From the NCBI GenBank assembly GCA_948435975.1, contig CAOJHG010000129.1:1-6561 (forward strand): a stretch of DNA of 6,561 nt, given 5' to 3'. Each line of letters begins with the position of its first letter. Position 1 is the first letter of the stretch. Of this stretch, positions 1-5,638 are shown piece by piece. The notes beneath the pieces are model-generated. The model ran no database searches, had not been told where the DNA came from, and was given only the letters and a program-made list of their open reading frames with translations. This DNA is from an uncultured Oscillibacter sp. (GTDB lineage: Bacteria > Bacillota > Clostridia > Oscillospirales > Oscillospiraceae). The position numbers and the translations under genes were made by a program.

Positions 1-1494
1 GTTGCCCCCGGCGGTTCTGTGAGCTTCAAGCTTGCCGACTTCAACAACGCCTACCGCACCATGTCCGGCAACAGCAACCGGACCATCCGTTATGTGACCT
101 TCTCCGCGCCCACCGCTTATACCAGTTTCGCCGGAGGCCTGTATACCGGAAATACCCTCCTTACCCGGGAAAACCTGGCCTATACCAAAACGAAATTTTT
201 CTATAACAGCCAGAGCTATGGCGATTATGCCCTGGATACCCTCGACTTCCGGGCGAACAGCGGGGCAAAAGAGAACAGCGCCATTTCCATCCCCTTCCGC
301 GCCCACTACAGTGAGAACGATTATGAGTCGGGTACGGTCAAAATTGTCGTCACCGCTGGGGCCAAGGGCGATGTATCCTACACGGTCAGTCCCGGAAAGA
401 CCGTGAACCTCAGCCGAAGCGATTTCAACGATTTCTTCCGCAAGACCTACAGCAGCTATGACCTGAACTACGTCGTTTTCGACCAGGCCAGCACTGCGGA
501 TTTCGCCCCCGCTGACGGAACCTTCTACTGCGGCTACGGCACCAGCTATTCCACGTCCTTCTCCCGGACCTCCCTGGCCGACGTCCGTTTCTACTACAGC
601 AAGGAGGATGTGCGGGACGGTGATTATGAGCTGGACGACCTGACCTTCGCTGCGGCCAGCTCCTTCGATGGAAAGGTGACCCTGCGCTTCACAGCCTATG
701 GCGCAGGCTCCCGGTCCGTTCAGGGCACGCTGGTCATCAAGTCCTCCACCACCGCCTCCTCTGGCTATGTGGGCAGTATCCGCTACGCTGTCACCAGCGG
801 GACCAGCGTCCAAATCAACGCAAACGACCTGGCCCGGTTCTACAGCGCCGCTTATTCCGGCGATACGCTGCAATATGTGACCCTCAGCGATGTGCCCACC
901 ACCGGCGCTCTGTACTACAATTACTACAGCGCCAGCAGCTACGGCACCGCCTCCCGGGAGCAGCTCACCGCCGCTAACCGCAGTGTCCGCAGCTTCTACA
1001 TGAGTCCTGCTGCCATCACCCAATACGCCTTGACTGAGCTGACCTACATTCCCAGCGGGGCCAACTACTGCGTCACCATCCCCTTCACCGCATACGGTTC
1101 CAATGACCGCTCGGTTAACGGGTCCATCCTCATCAGCGTCACCAGCAACGCCGTCTCCGAGGTCTACGGTGTGACGCCGAAAAACACCTCTGTAAACTTC
1201 CCGGCGACATCCATCTATGCGGCGGTTGCGGCGGCGACCGGTTCCAACCTGGCCAGCATCCAGCTCCTGAAGCTGCCGGATTCCAAGGTGGGTACGGTCT
1301 ACGTAGGTTCCGGCACATCCACTCCCGCCAATATTACCACTGCCTACAGCTTCACCGGCGGAACCCAGCAGATCGGACAGCTCCGCTATGCCCCTGCCAG
1401 CAATTACACCGGCCCGGTAGAAATCCCGTATGTGGCCCTGAATGCCAACGGGGTTGCGATTGCCTCCGGCGTGTTTTCTCTGGGCGTGCTGAAT
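1..1494 (+). repeat. Four tandem extracellular domain repeats of about 127-135 residues
   Basis: Units begin near nucleotides 1, 385, 790 and 1171. Each opens with a V-x-P/S-G-x-(S/T)-V motif (VAPGGSV, VSPGKTV, VTSGTSV, VTPKNTSV), then a D-F/L-N/A-x-F/Y segment in units 1-3 (ADFNNAY, SDFNDFF, NDLARFY), then a YV-F/L strand (RYVTFS, NYVVFD, QYVTLS). Units 1-3 end in a conserved block: FFYNSQSYGDYALDTLDF, FYYSKEDVRDGDYELDDLTF and FYMSPAAITQYALTELTY, followed by a strand such as LRFTAYG or IPFTAYG. Unit 4 is the most diverged and keeps only LRYAP and IPYVAL from that block. The units resemble beta-sandwich surface modules. The nucleotide sequences have diverged clearly, so this is old domain duplication and not a recent DNA repeat. 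Confidence 0.8.
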
Positions 1495-2004
1495 ACCAAC
1501 AAGAAGTTTAACGACATCTCGACTTCTACCTGGTGTTATAAGTACGTTACCGAGCTGGCGGACGCCTCTGTTATCGACGGGTACGCGAACGGCAGCTTCA
1601 AGCCGGACAGCACCATCACTTACGGCGCGGCGCTGAAGCTCATCATGCTGGCGGCGGGCTACCCCGAGCAGGCGCCCACGGATAAAAGCAGCGTGTTCAG
1701 CGGCTACCTGGCCCGCGCCCGTGCCGACGGCCTGATTACCCGGACAAACGTAAACCTCAGCGCGTCCATCACCCGCCTCCAGGTGGCGCAGCTGGCCGCA
1801 GGAGCGCTGAAGCTGGATATCAACAACCTGTCCAGCGTGAAGCCCTTTACCGATACCGCCGACGTGTATGTTCAGGCCCTGAACGCCGCCGGAATCGTCG
1901 AGGGATATTTCAGCAACGGGACCAGCACCTTCCGGCCCTCCAACACCCTGACCCGGGGCCAAGTGTCTGCCATTGTCTGGCGTATGAGAAACTACCGGAA
2001 ATAA
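1..2004 (+). CDS. SLH-domain cell-surface repeat protein, 5'-truncated by the window
   Basis: The reading frame is open from the first base and ends with TAA at 2002-2004, giving 667 visible residues. The true start lies upstream; the GTG at position 19 is internal. Residues 1 to about 495 form four diverged repeats beginning near V1, V129, V264 and V391. The last 165 residues carry three SLH motifs: about 502-551 (KFNDIS, then GYANGSFKPDSTITYGAAL), a degenerate one at about 561-603, and about 613-663 (KPFTDTADVYVQALNAAGIVEG, with FRPSNTLTRGQ). SLH motifs are known to bind pyruvylated secondary cell-wall polymers, so the protein should be exported and held on the outer face of the wall. The extracellular repeats are rich in Tyr, Ser, Thr and Asp; their ligand or role cannot be read from sequence. 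A signal peptide is expected in the missing N-terminus. A hairpin terminator follows directly, so this is the last gene of its transcript. Confidence 0.9.
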   Translation, partial: VAPGGSVSFKLADFNNAYRTMSGNSNRTIRYVTFSAPTAYTSFAGGLYTGNTLLTRENLAYTKTKFFYNSQSYGDYALDTLDFRANSGAKENSAISIPFRAHYSENDYESGTVKIVVTAGAKGDVSYTVSPGKTVNLSRSDFNDFFRKTYSSYDLNYVVFDQASTADFAPADGTFYCGYGTSYSTSFSRTSLADVRFYYSKEDVRDGDYELDDLTFAAASSFDGKVTLRFTAYGAGSRSVQGTLVIKSSTTASSGYVGSIRYAVTSGTSVQINANDLARFYSAAYSGDTLQYVTLSDVPTTGALYYNYYSASSYGTASREQLTAANRSVRSFYMSPAAITQYALTELTYIPSGANYCVTIPFTAYGSNDRSVNGSILISVTSNAVSEVYGVTPKNTSVNFPATSIYAAVAAATGSNLASIQLLKLPDSKVGTVYVGSGTSTPANITTAYSFTGGTQQIGQLRYAPASNYTGPVEIPYVALNANGVAIASGVFSLGVLNTNKKFNDISTSTWCYKYVTELADASVIDGYANGSFKPDSTITYGAALKLIMLAAGYPEQAPTDKSSVFSGYLARARADGLITRTNVNLSASITRLQVAQLAAGALKLDINNLSSVKPFTDTADVYVQALNAAGIVEGYFSNGTSTFRPSNTLTRGQVSAIVWRMRNYRK

Positions 2005-2020
2005 GCGTAAAAGCGAACAT

Positions 2021-2055
2021 GGGAGGGTCCGTTTGTTTGGCGGACCCTCCCTTTT
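2021..2055 (+). terminator. Rho-independent terminator of the SLH protein gene
   Basis: A perfect 11-bp stem (GGGAGGGTCCG at 2021-2031 with CGGACCCTCCC at 2041-2051) encloses a 9-nt loop and is followed by TTTT at 2052-2055. It starts 16 nt after the TAA stop. The T-tract is short, but the stem is GC-rich and uninterrupted. Confidence 0.88.
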
Positions 2056-2190
2056 GCCGGCTGCACTGTTCAGGCGGAGCGCTGTCGGGACTTGTTTTGA
2101 ACAGCGGACGCGGCTTTTGATGAGGCAAACAAATAACGGCCCCAAGTCTTTTCTGGAAAACAGGACATAGTATAGCCGCTTTTTGTCCCA

Positions 2191-2219
2191 TAGACATTTT
2201 GACACGTTTATGCTATAAT
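2191..2219 (+). promoter_or_regulatory. Sigma-A-type promoter for the C39-like peptidase gene
   Basis: The -35 box TAGACA (2191-2196, one mismatch to TTGACA) and a perfect -10 box TATAAT (2214-2219) are separated by 17 bp. A TGn extension precedes the -10 (TGC, 2211-2213). The predicted start of transcription is near 2226, giving a leader of about 70 nt. Within the leader, 2237-2243 can pair with 2251-2257 (7 bp, one G-U) into a small hairpin of unknown significance. The 2056-2190 stretch upstream contains no credible gene. Confidence 0.75.
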
Positions 2220-2294
2220 AAAAACTGATATTGTTCCTGGCGGAAGCGAGCCGCCGGACTGTTGTTGATTATCTGGCTATGTTAGGAGACCCTC

Positions 2295-3263
2295 ATGGGA
2301 GATTCCAACCGAAATAAACGAATCCTGATCCTCTCCATCGTATTATTGGCCGTGGCCTGCATCGCGGGGGTAGAACTCCTGGCCTGTCGCGTGGCGGACC
2401 CGGCGCTGTATGAGAAAATCATGGCCCCGGTGCGTGCCTGTGCAGATCAAGCGGTCCAGATGGGGCAGGCGGCCTTGGAAAAAACGGCCCAGGCGGGACA
2501 GGCGCTGAGCACCTGCATTTCCGAGACCGGCGCGGCGATTCAGGCAAAATGGGAGGAGCTTTCCGCCCGCCCGGAGCCGTCCCTGGAGGAAGAGCCGCCG
2601 GAGGCCACCACCCTGTTAGAGCCGGAGACCGCCATCCCCGTCGAAATCCTGGACCCGTCCCTCAGCGACCTGATTTTTCGGGACGGCGTGGAGTACCTGA
2701 CCGGCGGCGGAGTGGATGTGGCCTATTTCAACCAGACGGACAGTGCCTGGGAGGATACCAAGTATGGCTCAGACCATCTCCGGACCCACGGCTGCGGCCC
2801 TACGGTGATGTCTATGGTGGTATCCTCGCTGACAGAGGAGATTGTAGACCCGGCGGAGATGGCGCAGATGTGTGTGAAAAAGGGATACTGGGCAAAAAAG
2901 CACGGCTCCTATCATGCCATTGTTCCCGGCATTGCGGAGGCCTATGGATTGGAATGCACGCCCCTGCCGCCGGAGACCCTGGACCGGGACAGCCTGTACA
3001 CTGACCTGGTCACTGGCAATCTAATTGTGGCGCTGGTCATCAAGGGCCACTTCACCAACGGAGGCCATTTCATCCTTCTGCGGGGTACAACGCTGGGCGG
3101 CGAGATCCTGGTGGCAGACCCTGCCAGCCGGGAGAGGAGCCTGAGCGCCTGGGAGCTGGACCTGATATTAGATGAGCTCTCCCACACCCGGACCAGCGGC
3201 TCTCCTCTCTGGAAAATCTCCCGCCCCGTGGAGAACCCGGAGCCTTCCGGGAATGGTACATAG
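2295..3263 (+). CDS. Membrane-anchored C39-like (papain-fold) cysteine peptidase
   Basis: This 322-residue protein starts at ATG 2295 behind AGGAG at 2284-2288, with a 6-nt spacer. Residues 10-30 form one hydrophobic segment after a basic N-terminus (RNKR), so the protein is exported and anchored. Residues about 36-90 look helical, rich in Ala, Gln and Glu, and residues 91-115 are an acidic Pro/Glu linker. The catalytic part begins at VAYFNQTDSAW (142-152) and matches the peptidase C39-like family: Q147 as likely oxyanion-hole residue, Cys167 in HGCGPT, His258 in GGHFILLRG, and Asp275 in VADPAS. These match the expected Cys-His-Asp triad. The substrate is unknown; such proteins may cut extracellular peptides, propeptides or cell-wall links. 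No ABC transporter or leader-peptide gene is adjacent, so a bacteriocin-processing role is not supported. The gene has its own promoter and terminator and appears monocistronic. Confidence 0.88.
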   Translation: MGDSNRNKRILILSIVLLAVACIAGVELLACRVADPALYEKIMAPVRACADQAVQMGQAALEKTAQAGQALSTCISETGAAIQAKWEELSARPEPSLEEEPPEATTLLEPETAIPVEILDPSLSDLIFRDGVEYLTGGGVDVAYFNQTDSAWEDTKYGSDHLRTHGCGPTVMSMVVSSLTEEIVDPAEMAQMCVKKGYWAKKHGSYHAIVPGIAEAYGLECTPLPPETLDRDSLYTDLVTGNLIVALVIKGHFTNGGHFILLRGTTLGGEILVADPASRERSLSAWELDLILDELSHTRTSGSPLWKISRPVENPEPSGNGT

Positions 3264-3300
3264 AAAAACTGCCTGCCTCCAAAAGAAGCGGGCAGTTTTT
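3264..3300. terminator. Rho-independent terminator, probably bidirectional
   Basis: The hairpin begins at the base after the TAG stop of the peptidase gene. Arms 3264-3276 and 3288-3300 pair over 13 bp with one T-G pair (3274 with 3290), around an 11-nt loop. The arm ends are AAAAA (3264-3268) and TTTTT (3296-3300), so the transcript is U-rich in either direction. It can end the rightward peptidase transcript and also the leftward HAD transcript arriving from 3532, for which no closer terminator is visible. Confidence 0.85.
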
Positions 3301-3378
3301 ATAATCCTCCTTACGTTTCGCGCCGCTGAGTCCAAGCATCAGCAGCTTCACGAATCACAGCTTGAAACTGGAGACCGC

Positions 3379-3385
3379 GGAGGAA
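3379..3385 (+). promoter_or_regulatory. Ribosome binding site of the 47-residue gene
   Basis: GGAGGAA at 3379-3385 lies 8 nt (counted from GGAGG) upstream of the ATG at 3392. This near-consensus site at good spacing is the main reason for calling the short frame a real gene. No convincing -35/-10 pair was found between 3301 and 3378. Confidence 0.75.
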
Positions 3386-3391
3386 GCTGAT

Positions 3392-3535
3392 ATGAAAAGA
3401 ATATTACCTGTCATACTGATATTAGTGGGTATCGTGGAAATTATAATTGCAGTAATGGATGTAAGGATACCGGTCGTTGCTGCAATTGTATTAGGCATGG
3501 TGCTTATTGCATCAGGCGTTAAAGCGTTGTTCTAG
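3392..3535 (+). CDS. Small hydrophobic membrane protein, 47 residues, unknown function
   Basis: The frame runs from ATG 3392 to TAG 3533-3535. After MKR it has a hydrophobic stretch (about residues 4-22), a short polar turn (D23, R25, P27), and a second stretch (about 28-43) ending in VKALF. This suggests a two-helix hairpin or a small integral membrane protein. I do not recognise the family. Composition is unusual: by my count 55 of 144 bases are G or C (38%), against clearly GC-rich neighbours. Five of ten Ile codons are ATA, and Leu codons include TTA and TTG. Part of the AT bias is expected from Ile/Val content, but the third-position choices also differ from nearby genes. It lies after the peptidase terminator and converges on the HAD gene, sharing a CTAG at the two stops. 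Its promoter is not apparent. Confidence 0.72.
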   Translation: MKRILPVILILVGIVEIIIAVMDVRIPVVAAIVLGMVLIASGVKALF

Positions 3536-4188
3536 TGGCCGAGGATGTACGCCTCCAGCTCCTGGGTAGTGTGGACGACGGCAGCAGCGCCGTGATCCTC
3601 CAGCTCATGGGGGGCCGCGTAGCCGAAGAAGTCCACCCCCAGGCAGTCCACGCCGCAGGCCTTGGCCCCCAGCACGTCGAATTTTCGGTCGCCCACCATC
3701 AGGATAGAGTCCCGGTCGGCGTCTGTCAGACCTAGCTGCTGCATCACACACCGGATAACGTCCGCCTTGCTCCGGTCCCCGGAAGGAGGGCTTCCCGCAA
3801 TGACGGACAGGGACGGCGTGAACCCGAAGCGCTCACAGATGGAAACGCACAGATGCTCCGGCTTGGAGGAGGCCAGCGCCAGACAGCGCCCCTGGTCCTT
3901 CAGGCGGGACAGCATCTCCGCCGCCCCGGGAGCCGCCCGGTTTTCAAACTGTCCGATTGGCTTGTAGCGTTCCCGGTAAAACCCGGCGGCCTTCTCGATT
4001 TTCTCCGGGCCGTATCCGCAGAAGACGGAAAAGGACTCCTGGAGAGGCGGACCGATGAAGCGCAGAAGGGTTTCCTCCGGCGGTACGGGGTCCCCAAGCT
4101 GCTCAATGGCATAGCGGACGCAGTTGACGATTCCTTCCTTGGAGTCGGTCAGCGTGCCGTCCAGGTCAAAGAAGATATAGCGGTACAT
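3532..4188 (-). CDS. HAD-superfamily hydrolase, phosphoglycolate phosphatase-like (subfamily IA)
   Basis: This 218-residue cytoplasmic phosphatase has all four HAD motifs. Motif I is FFDLDGTLTDS, with nucleophile D8 and acid/base D10. Motif II is LALASSKP, with S107. Motif III is the lysine in RSKAD, K141. Motif IV is MVGDRKFD, with Mg-binding D167 and D171. The helical cap lies at about residues 15-85, as in subfamily IA enzymes such as Gph and PpaX. The motif IV form GDRKFD and the ASSKP motif fit the Gph-like branch found in many Firmicutes, but the substrate cannot be fixed from sequence. The start at 4188 is supported by AGGAGG (4197-4202 on this strand) with 8-nt spacing. The gene follows the metallohydrolase remnant by 16 nt and probably shares a transcript with the DUF4349 gene. 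Its TAG stop overlaps the stop of the rightward 47-residue gene. Confidence 0.9.
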   Translation of the reverse strand: MYRYIFFDLDGTLTDSKEGIVNCVRYAIEQLGDPVPPEETLLRFIGPPLQESFSVFCGYGPEKIEKAAGFYRERYKPIGQFENRAAPGAAEMLSRLKDQGRCLALASSKPEHLCVSICERFGFTPSLSVIAGSPPSGDRSKADVIRCVMQQLGLTDADRDSILMVGDRKFDVLGAKACGVDCLGVDFFGYAAPHELEDHGAAAVVHTTQELEAYILGH

Positions 4189-4196
4189 AGAATGGT

Positions 4197-4202
4197 CCTC
4201 CT
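4197..4202 (-). promoter_or_regulatory. Ribosome binding site of the HAD phosphatase gene
   Basis: AGGAGG on the minus strand, 8 nt from the ATG at 4188. It sits between the end of the metallohydrolase remnant (4205) and the HAD start, so the HAD gene retains its own full translation signal although its upstream neighbour is broken. Confidence 0.85.
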
Positions 4203-4204
4203 TA

Positions 4205-4411
4205 TTAAACAGCCGTATTGCCGCAGAACTTCGGGACGATCACGCCGGAAGCGCTGCCATCCAGCAGAAAGGATGGTCCCTCCAAACGGCGGAACTCCGG
4301 CCATAGGGTGAGAAAATCCTCCACGCCGCCAACCTCTGGCAGTCCATAGGGCGTGTGGCGGTAGTGCATAGGGACTACGCAGGGCGCGGCAAGGAAGAGG
4401 ACGGACCTGGG
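4205..4411 (-). pseudogene. 3' remnant of an MBL-fold metal-dependent hydrolase gene
   Basis: The minus-strand frame ending in TAA at 4205-4207 encodes about 68 residues that resemble the C-terminus of UlaG/YtkL-like MBL-fold hydrolases. It has CVVPMHYR, where the His of PMHY is normally a late metal-site residue, then VEDFL, RRLEG and a closing VIVPKF strand. The rest of the enzyme, including the HxHxDH metal-binding motif, is absent. Upstream the frame stays open only to an ATG at 4459, which lies inside the DUF4349 gene in another frame and lacks a ribosome binding site. The similarity seems to begin near 4411, about 25 nt after the DUF4349 stop. The simplest reading is a deletion of the first three quarters of a gene once lying between the DUF4349 and HAD genes. 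No internal stop has accumulated, so the loss may be recent. The family assignment rests on motif recognition without alignment. Confidence 0.62.
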
Positions 4412-4436
4412 CCCGTCCCCTGTCTTGTTCAGTATA

Positions 4437-5429
4437 TCACTCCTTGGGCTGTTTGTCATCTGGCTTTTTGCCCTGCTTTTTGGAGAAGGGGGACGCAGAG
4501 GGGCGCAGGAACGGAGGCTCCTTCGATTTCCTGCGGGCGTAATGGACCGCCAGAATAATGATAACTGCCAGAATCAACAGCCAGATCCAGCTATAGGCCA
4601 ATGAGATCGCCAGTGCCTGGAGGAAGTCCACGAAGCCATTGACGCCGCCGGTGAAAGCCGTGCTCATCTGGTCCAGGAAGGTGGGCGGGGCGGATTCCAC
4701 TGTGGAAAGGCGGGTGACTTCCTGAAGGTTGATACTAATCGTAGCGAAGTCCACTAAAGCGTCGTAGTGCCGGAGGGTGCCGGTGAGCTGCTCAATCAGG
4801 TACTCCGTTTCAGAGATGGCGCTTTCAATCGTGATAATGTCCTCCATGTTCTCCGCCTGAGACAAGAGGGCTTGAAGGCGCTCCAGCTTGGTCCGCTGGG
4901 TGACAAGGCGGCTTTCGGTGTCATAATAGGCCTCGCTGACATTCTCGCTGTGTTTGTCCTGATAGGTCACGTGGCCAATCTGCCCCACGCTGTTCAGGAA
5001 GGCGGTGAACTGGGCCGCAGGAACCCGGACCGTATAGCTGGCGCTCCGGTAGCCGCTGCGGTAACTGTTGGTGGAAGCGTATTCCAGATAGCCGCCCATC
5101 TGCTCCACCAGAACTTCCAGGCCGGCGGTGCAGGTATCAAAGTCTGTGGTCTCCACTTCCAGGTTGGCGGTGTAAATCATCTTGGCGTTGGACAGGCGGT
5201 CGTCCTGAGAGGAAAAGTCCTCCTCTGCGCCCTCCGGGGACTCCTGGAAACCGGAATCAAAGCCGTAGCCATCGCCTATAGAAGTCGACCAGTAATCGTA
5301 ATCCGCATCCGCAGAGGGCCCTGCCGCCGCGGTGCTGCCTGAACTTCCGCCCGCATTTCCTCCGCAGGCTGTCAAAAGCAAGGCAATCAGGGTCAATGCC
5401 AGGAGTATTGTCAGCGTTCTTCTTTTCAT
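4437..5429 (-). CDS. DUF4349-family membrane lipoprotein
   Basis: The start is placed at ATG 5429 because AGGAGG lies 8 nt upstream and a typical lipoprotein signal follows; the frame is open to an ATG at 5498, but the extra residues are not signal-like. The product is 330 residues. MKRR is followed by a hydrophobic stretch and the lipobox L19-T20-A21-C22, then a Gly/Ser/Asp-rich linker to about residue 80. The DUF4349 region covers about 82-300: KMIYTANLEVETTDF, then GGYLEYASTNSY, YTVRVPAAQF, a predicted coiled coil at about 165-215 (EAYYDTESRLVTQRTKLERL), and YDALVDFATISINLQEV. One transmembrane helix lies at about 271-296, followed by a basic tail. Topology is an outer-face lipid anchor, an extracellular coiled-coil domain and a short cytoplasmic tail. 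The molecular function of the family is not established. It is probably the first gene of a leftward transcript. Confidence 0.88.
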   Translation of the reverse strand: MKRRTLTILLALTLIALLLTACGGNAGGSSGSTAAAGPSADADYDYWSTSIGDGYGFDSGFQESPEGAEEDFSSQDDRLSNAKMIYTANLEVETTDFDTCTAGLEVLVEQMGGYLEYASTNSYRSGYRSASYTVRVPAAQFTAFLNSVGQIGHVTYQDKHSENVSEAYYDTESRLVTQRTKLERLQALLSQAENMEDIITIESAISETEYLIEQLTGTLRHYDALVDFATISINLQEVTRLSTVESAPPTFLDQMSTAFTGGVNGFVDFLQALAISLAYSWIWLLILAVIIILAVHYARRKSKEPPFLRPSASPFSKKQGKKPDDKQPKE

Positions 5430-5437
5430 CTTTCCAT

Positions 5438-5443
5438 CCTCCT
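5438..5443 (-). promoter_or_regulatory. Ribosome binding site that fixes the DUF4349 lipoprotein start
   Basis: AGGAGG on the minus strand with an 8-nt spacer to the ATG at 5429. The alternative ATG at 5498 would add 23 charged and polar residues in front of the lipoprotein signal and would place this site inside the coding sequence. Confidence 0.85.
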
Positions 5444-5579
5444 TCTCCCCCCCGTCTTCCCTCGGGAGGTTTACTATTAAGACGGTTTTGAACGGCAAAA
5501 GGTTCCGGTATTTTTCAGAAAATTTGGGGAAATGACAAAAAACATATGGAGCGCTGGCCGGATTTCCGTCAAATAGCCG

Positions 5580-5608
5580 TTGACAGCCGCCGCCTTTTCG
5601 GGTACTAT
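5580..5608 (+). promoter_or_regulatory. Sigma-A-type promoter for pyrC
   Basis: A perfect -35 box TTGACA (5580-5585) is followed after 17 bp by TACTAT (5603-5608), a 4/6 match to TATAAT that keeps the critical first two and last positions. TATAAA at 5606-5611 is a better hexamer but would need a 20-bp spacer. Transcription would start near 5615, leaving a leader of only about 25 nt, too short for a PyrR-type attenuator. Confidence 0.68.
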
Positions 5609-5638
5609 AAAGCGAATATAAATGAATGGGAGGCGCAT

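Noticed and set aside
2066..2104. Inverted repeat CTGTTCA / TGAACAG in the spacer after the SLH gene
   Set aside because: Arms are only 7 bp around a 25-nt loop, with no T-tract and no relation to a start or promoter; it is compatible with chance.
2199..2219. Perfect TTGACA at 2199-2204 as the -35 box for the TATAAT at 2214
   Set aside because: The spacer would be only 9 bp. TAGACA at 2191-2196 gives the correct 17 bp to the same -10 box.
3358..3389. CAGCTT / AAGCTG pair around the ribosome binding site of the 47-residue gene as a translation-blocking hairpin
   Set aside because: The stem is only 6 bp with a 20-nt loop and no extension on either side, too weak to claim a regulatory structure.
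4767..5342. Plus-strand open frame of 191 codons inside the DUF4349 gene
   Set aside because: It is antisense to a well-supported lipoprotein gene, has no ribosome binding site that I can see, and its sequence looks like the reverse reading of codon-biased DNA.
5430..5498. N-terminal extension of the DUF4349 lipoprotein from ATG 5498
   Set aside because: The extra 23 residues are not signal-like and would contain the AGGAGG site. The ATG at 5429 has an ideal ribosome binding site and begins a normal lipoprotein signal.
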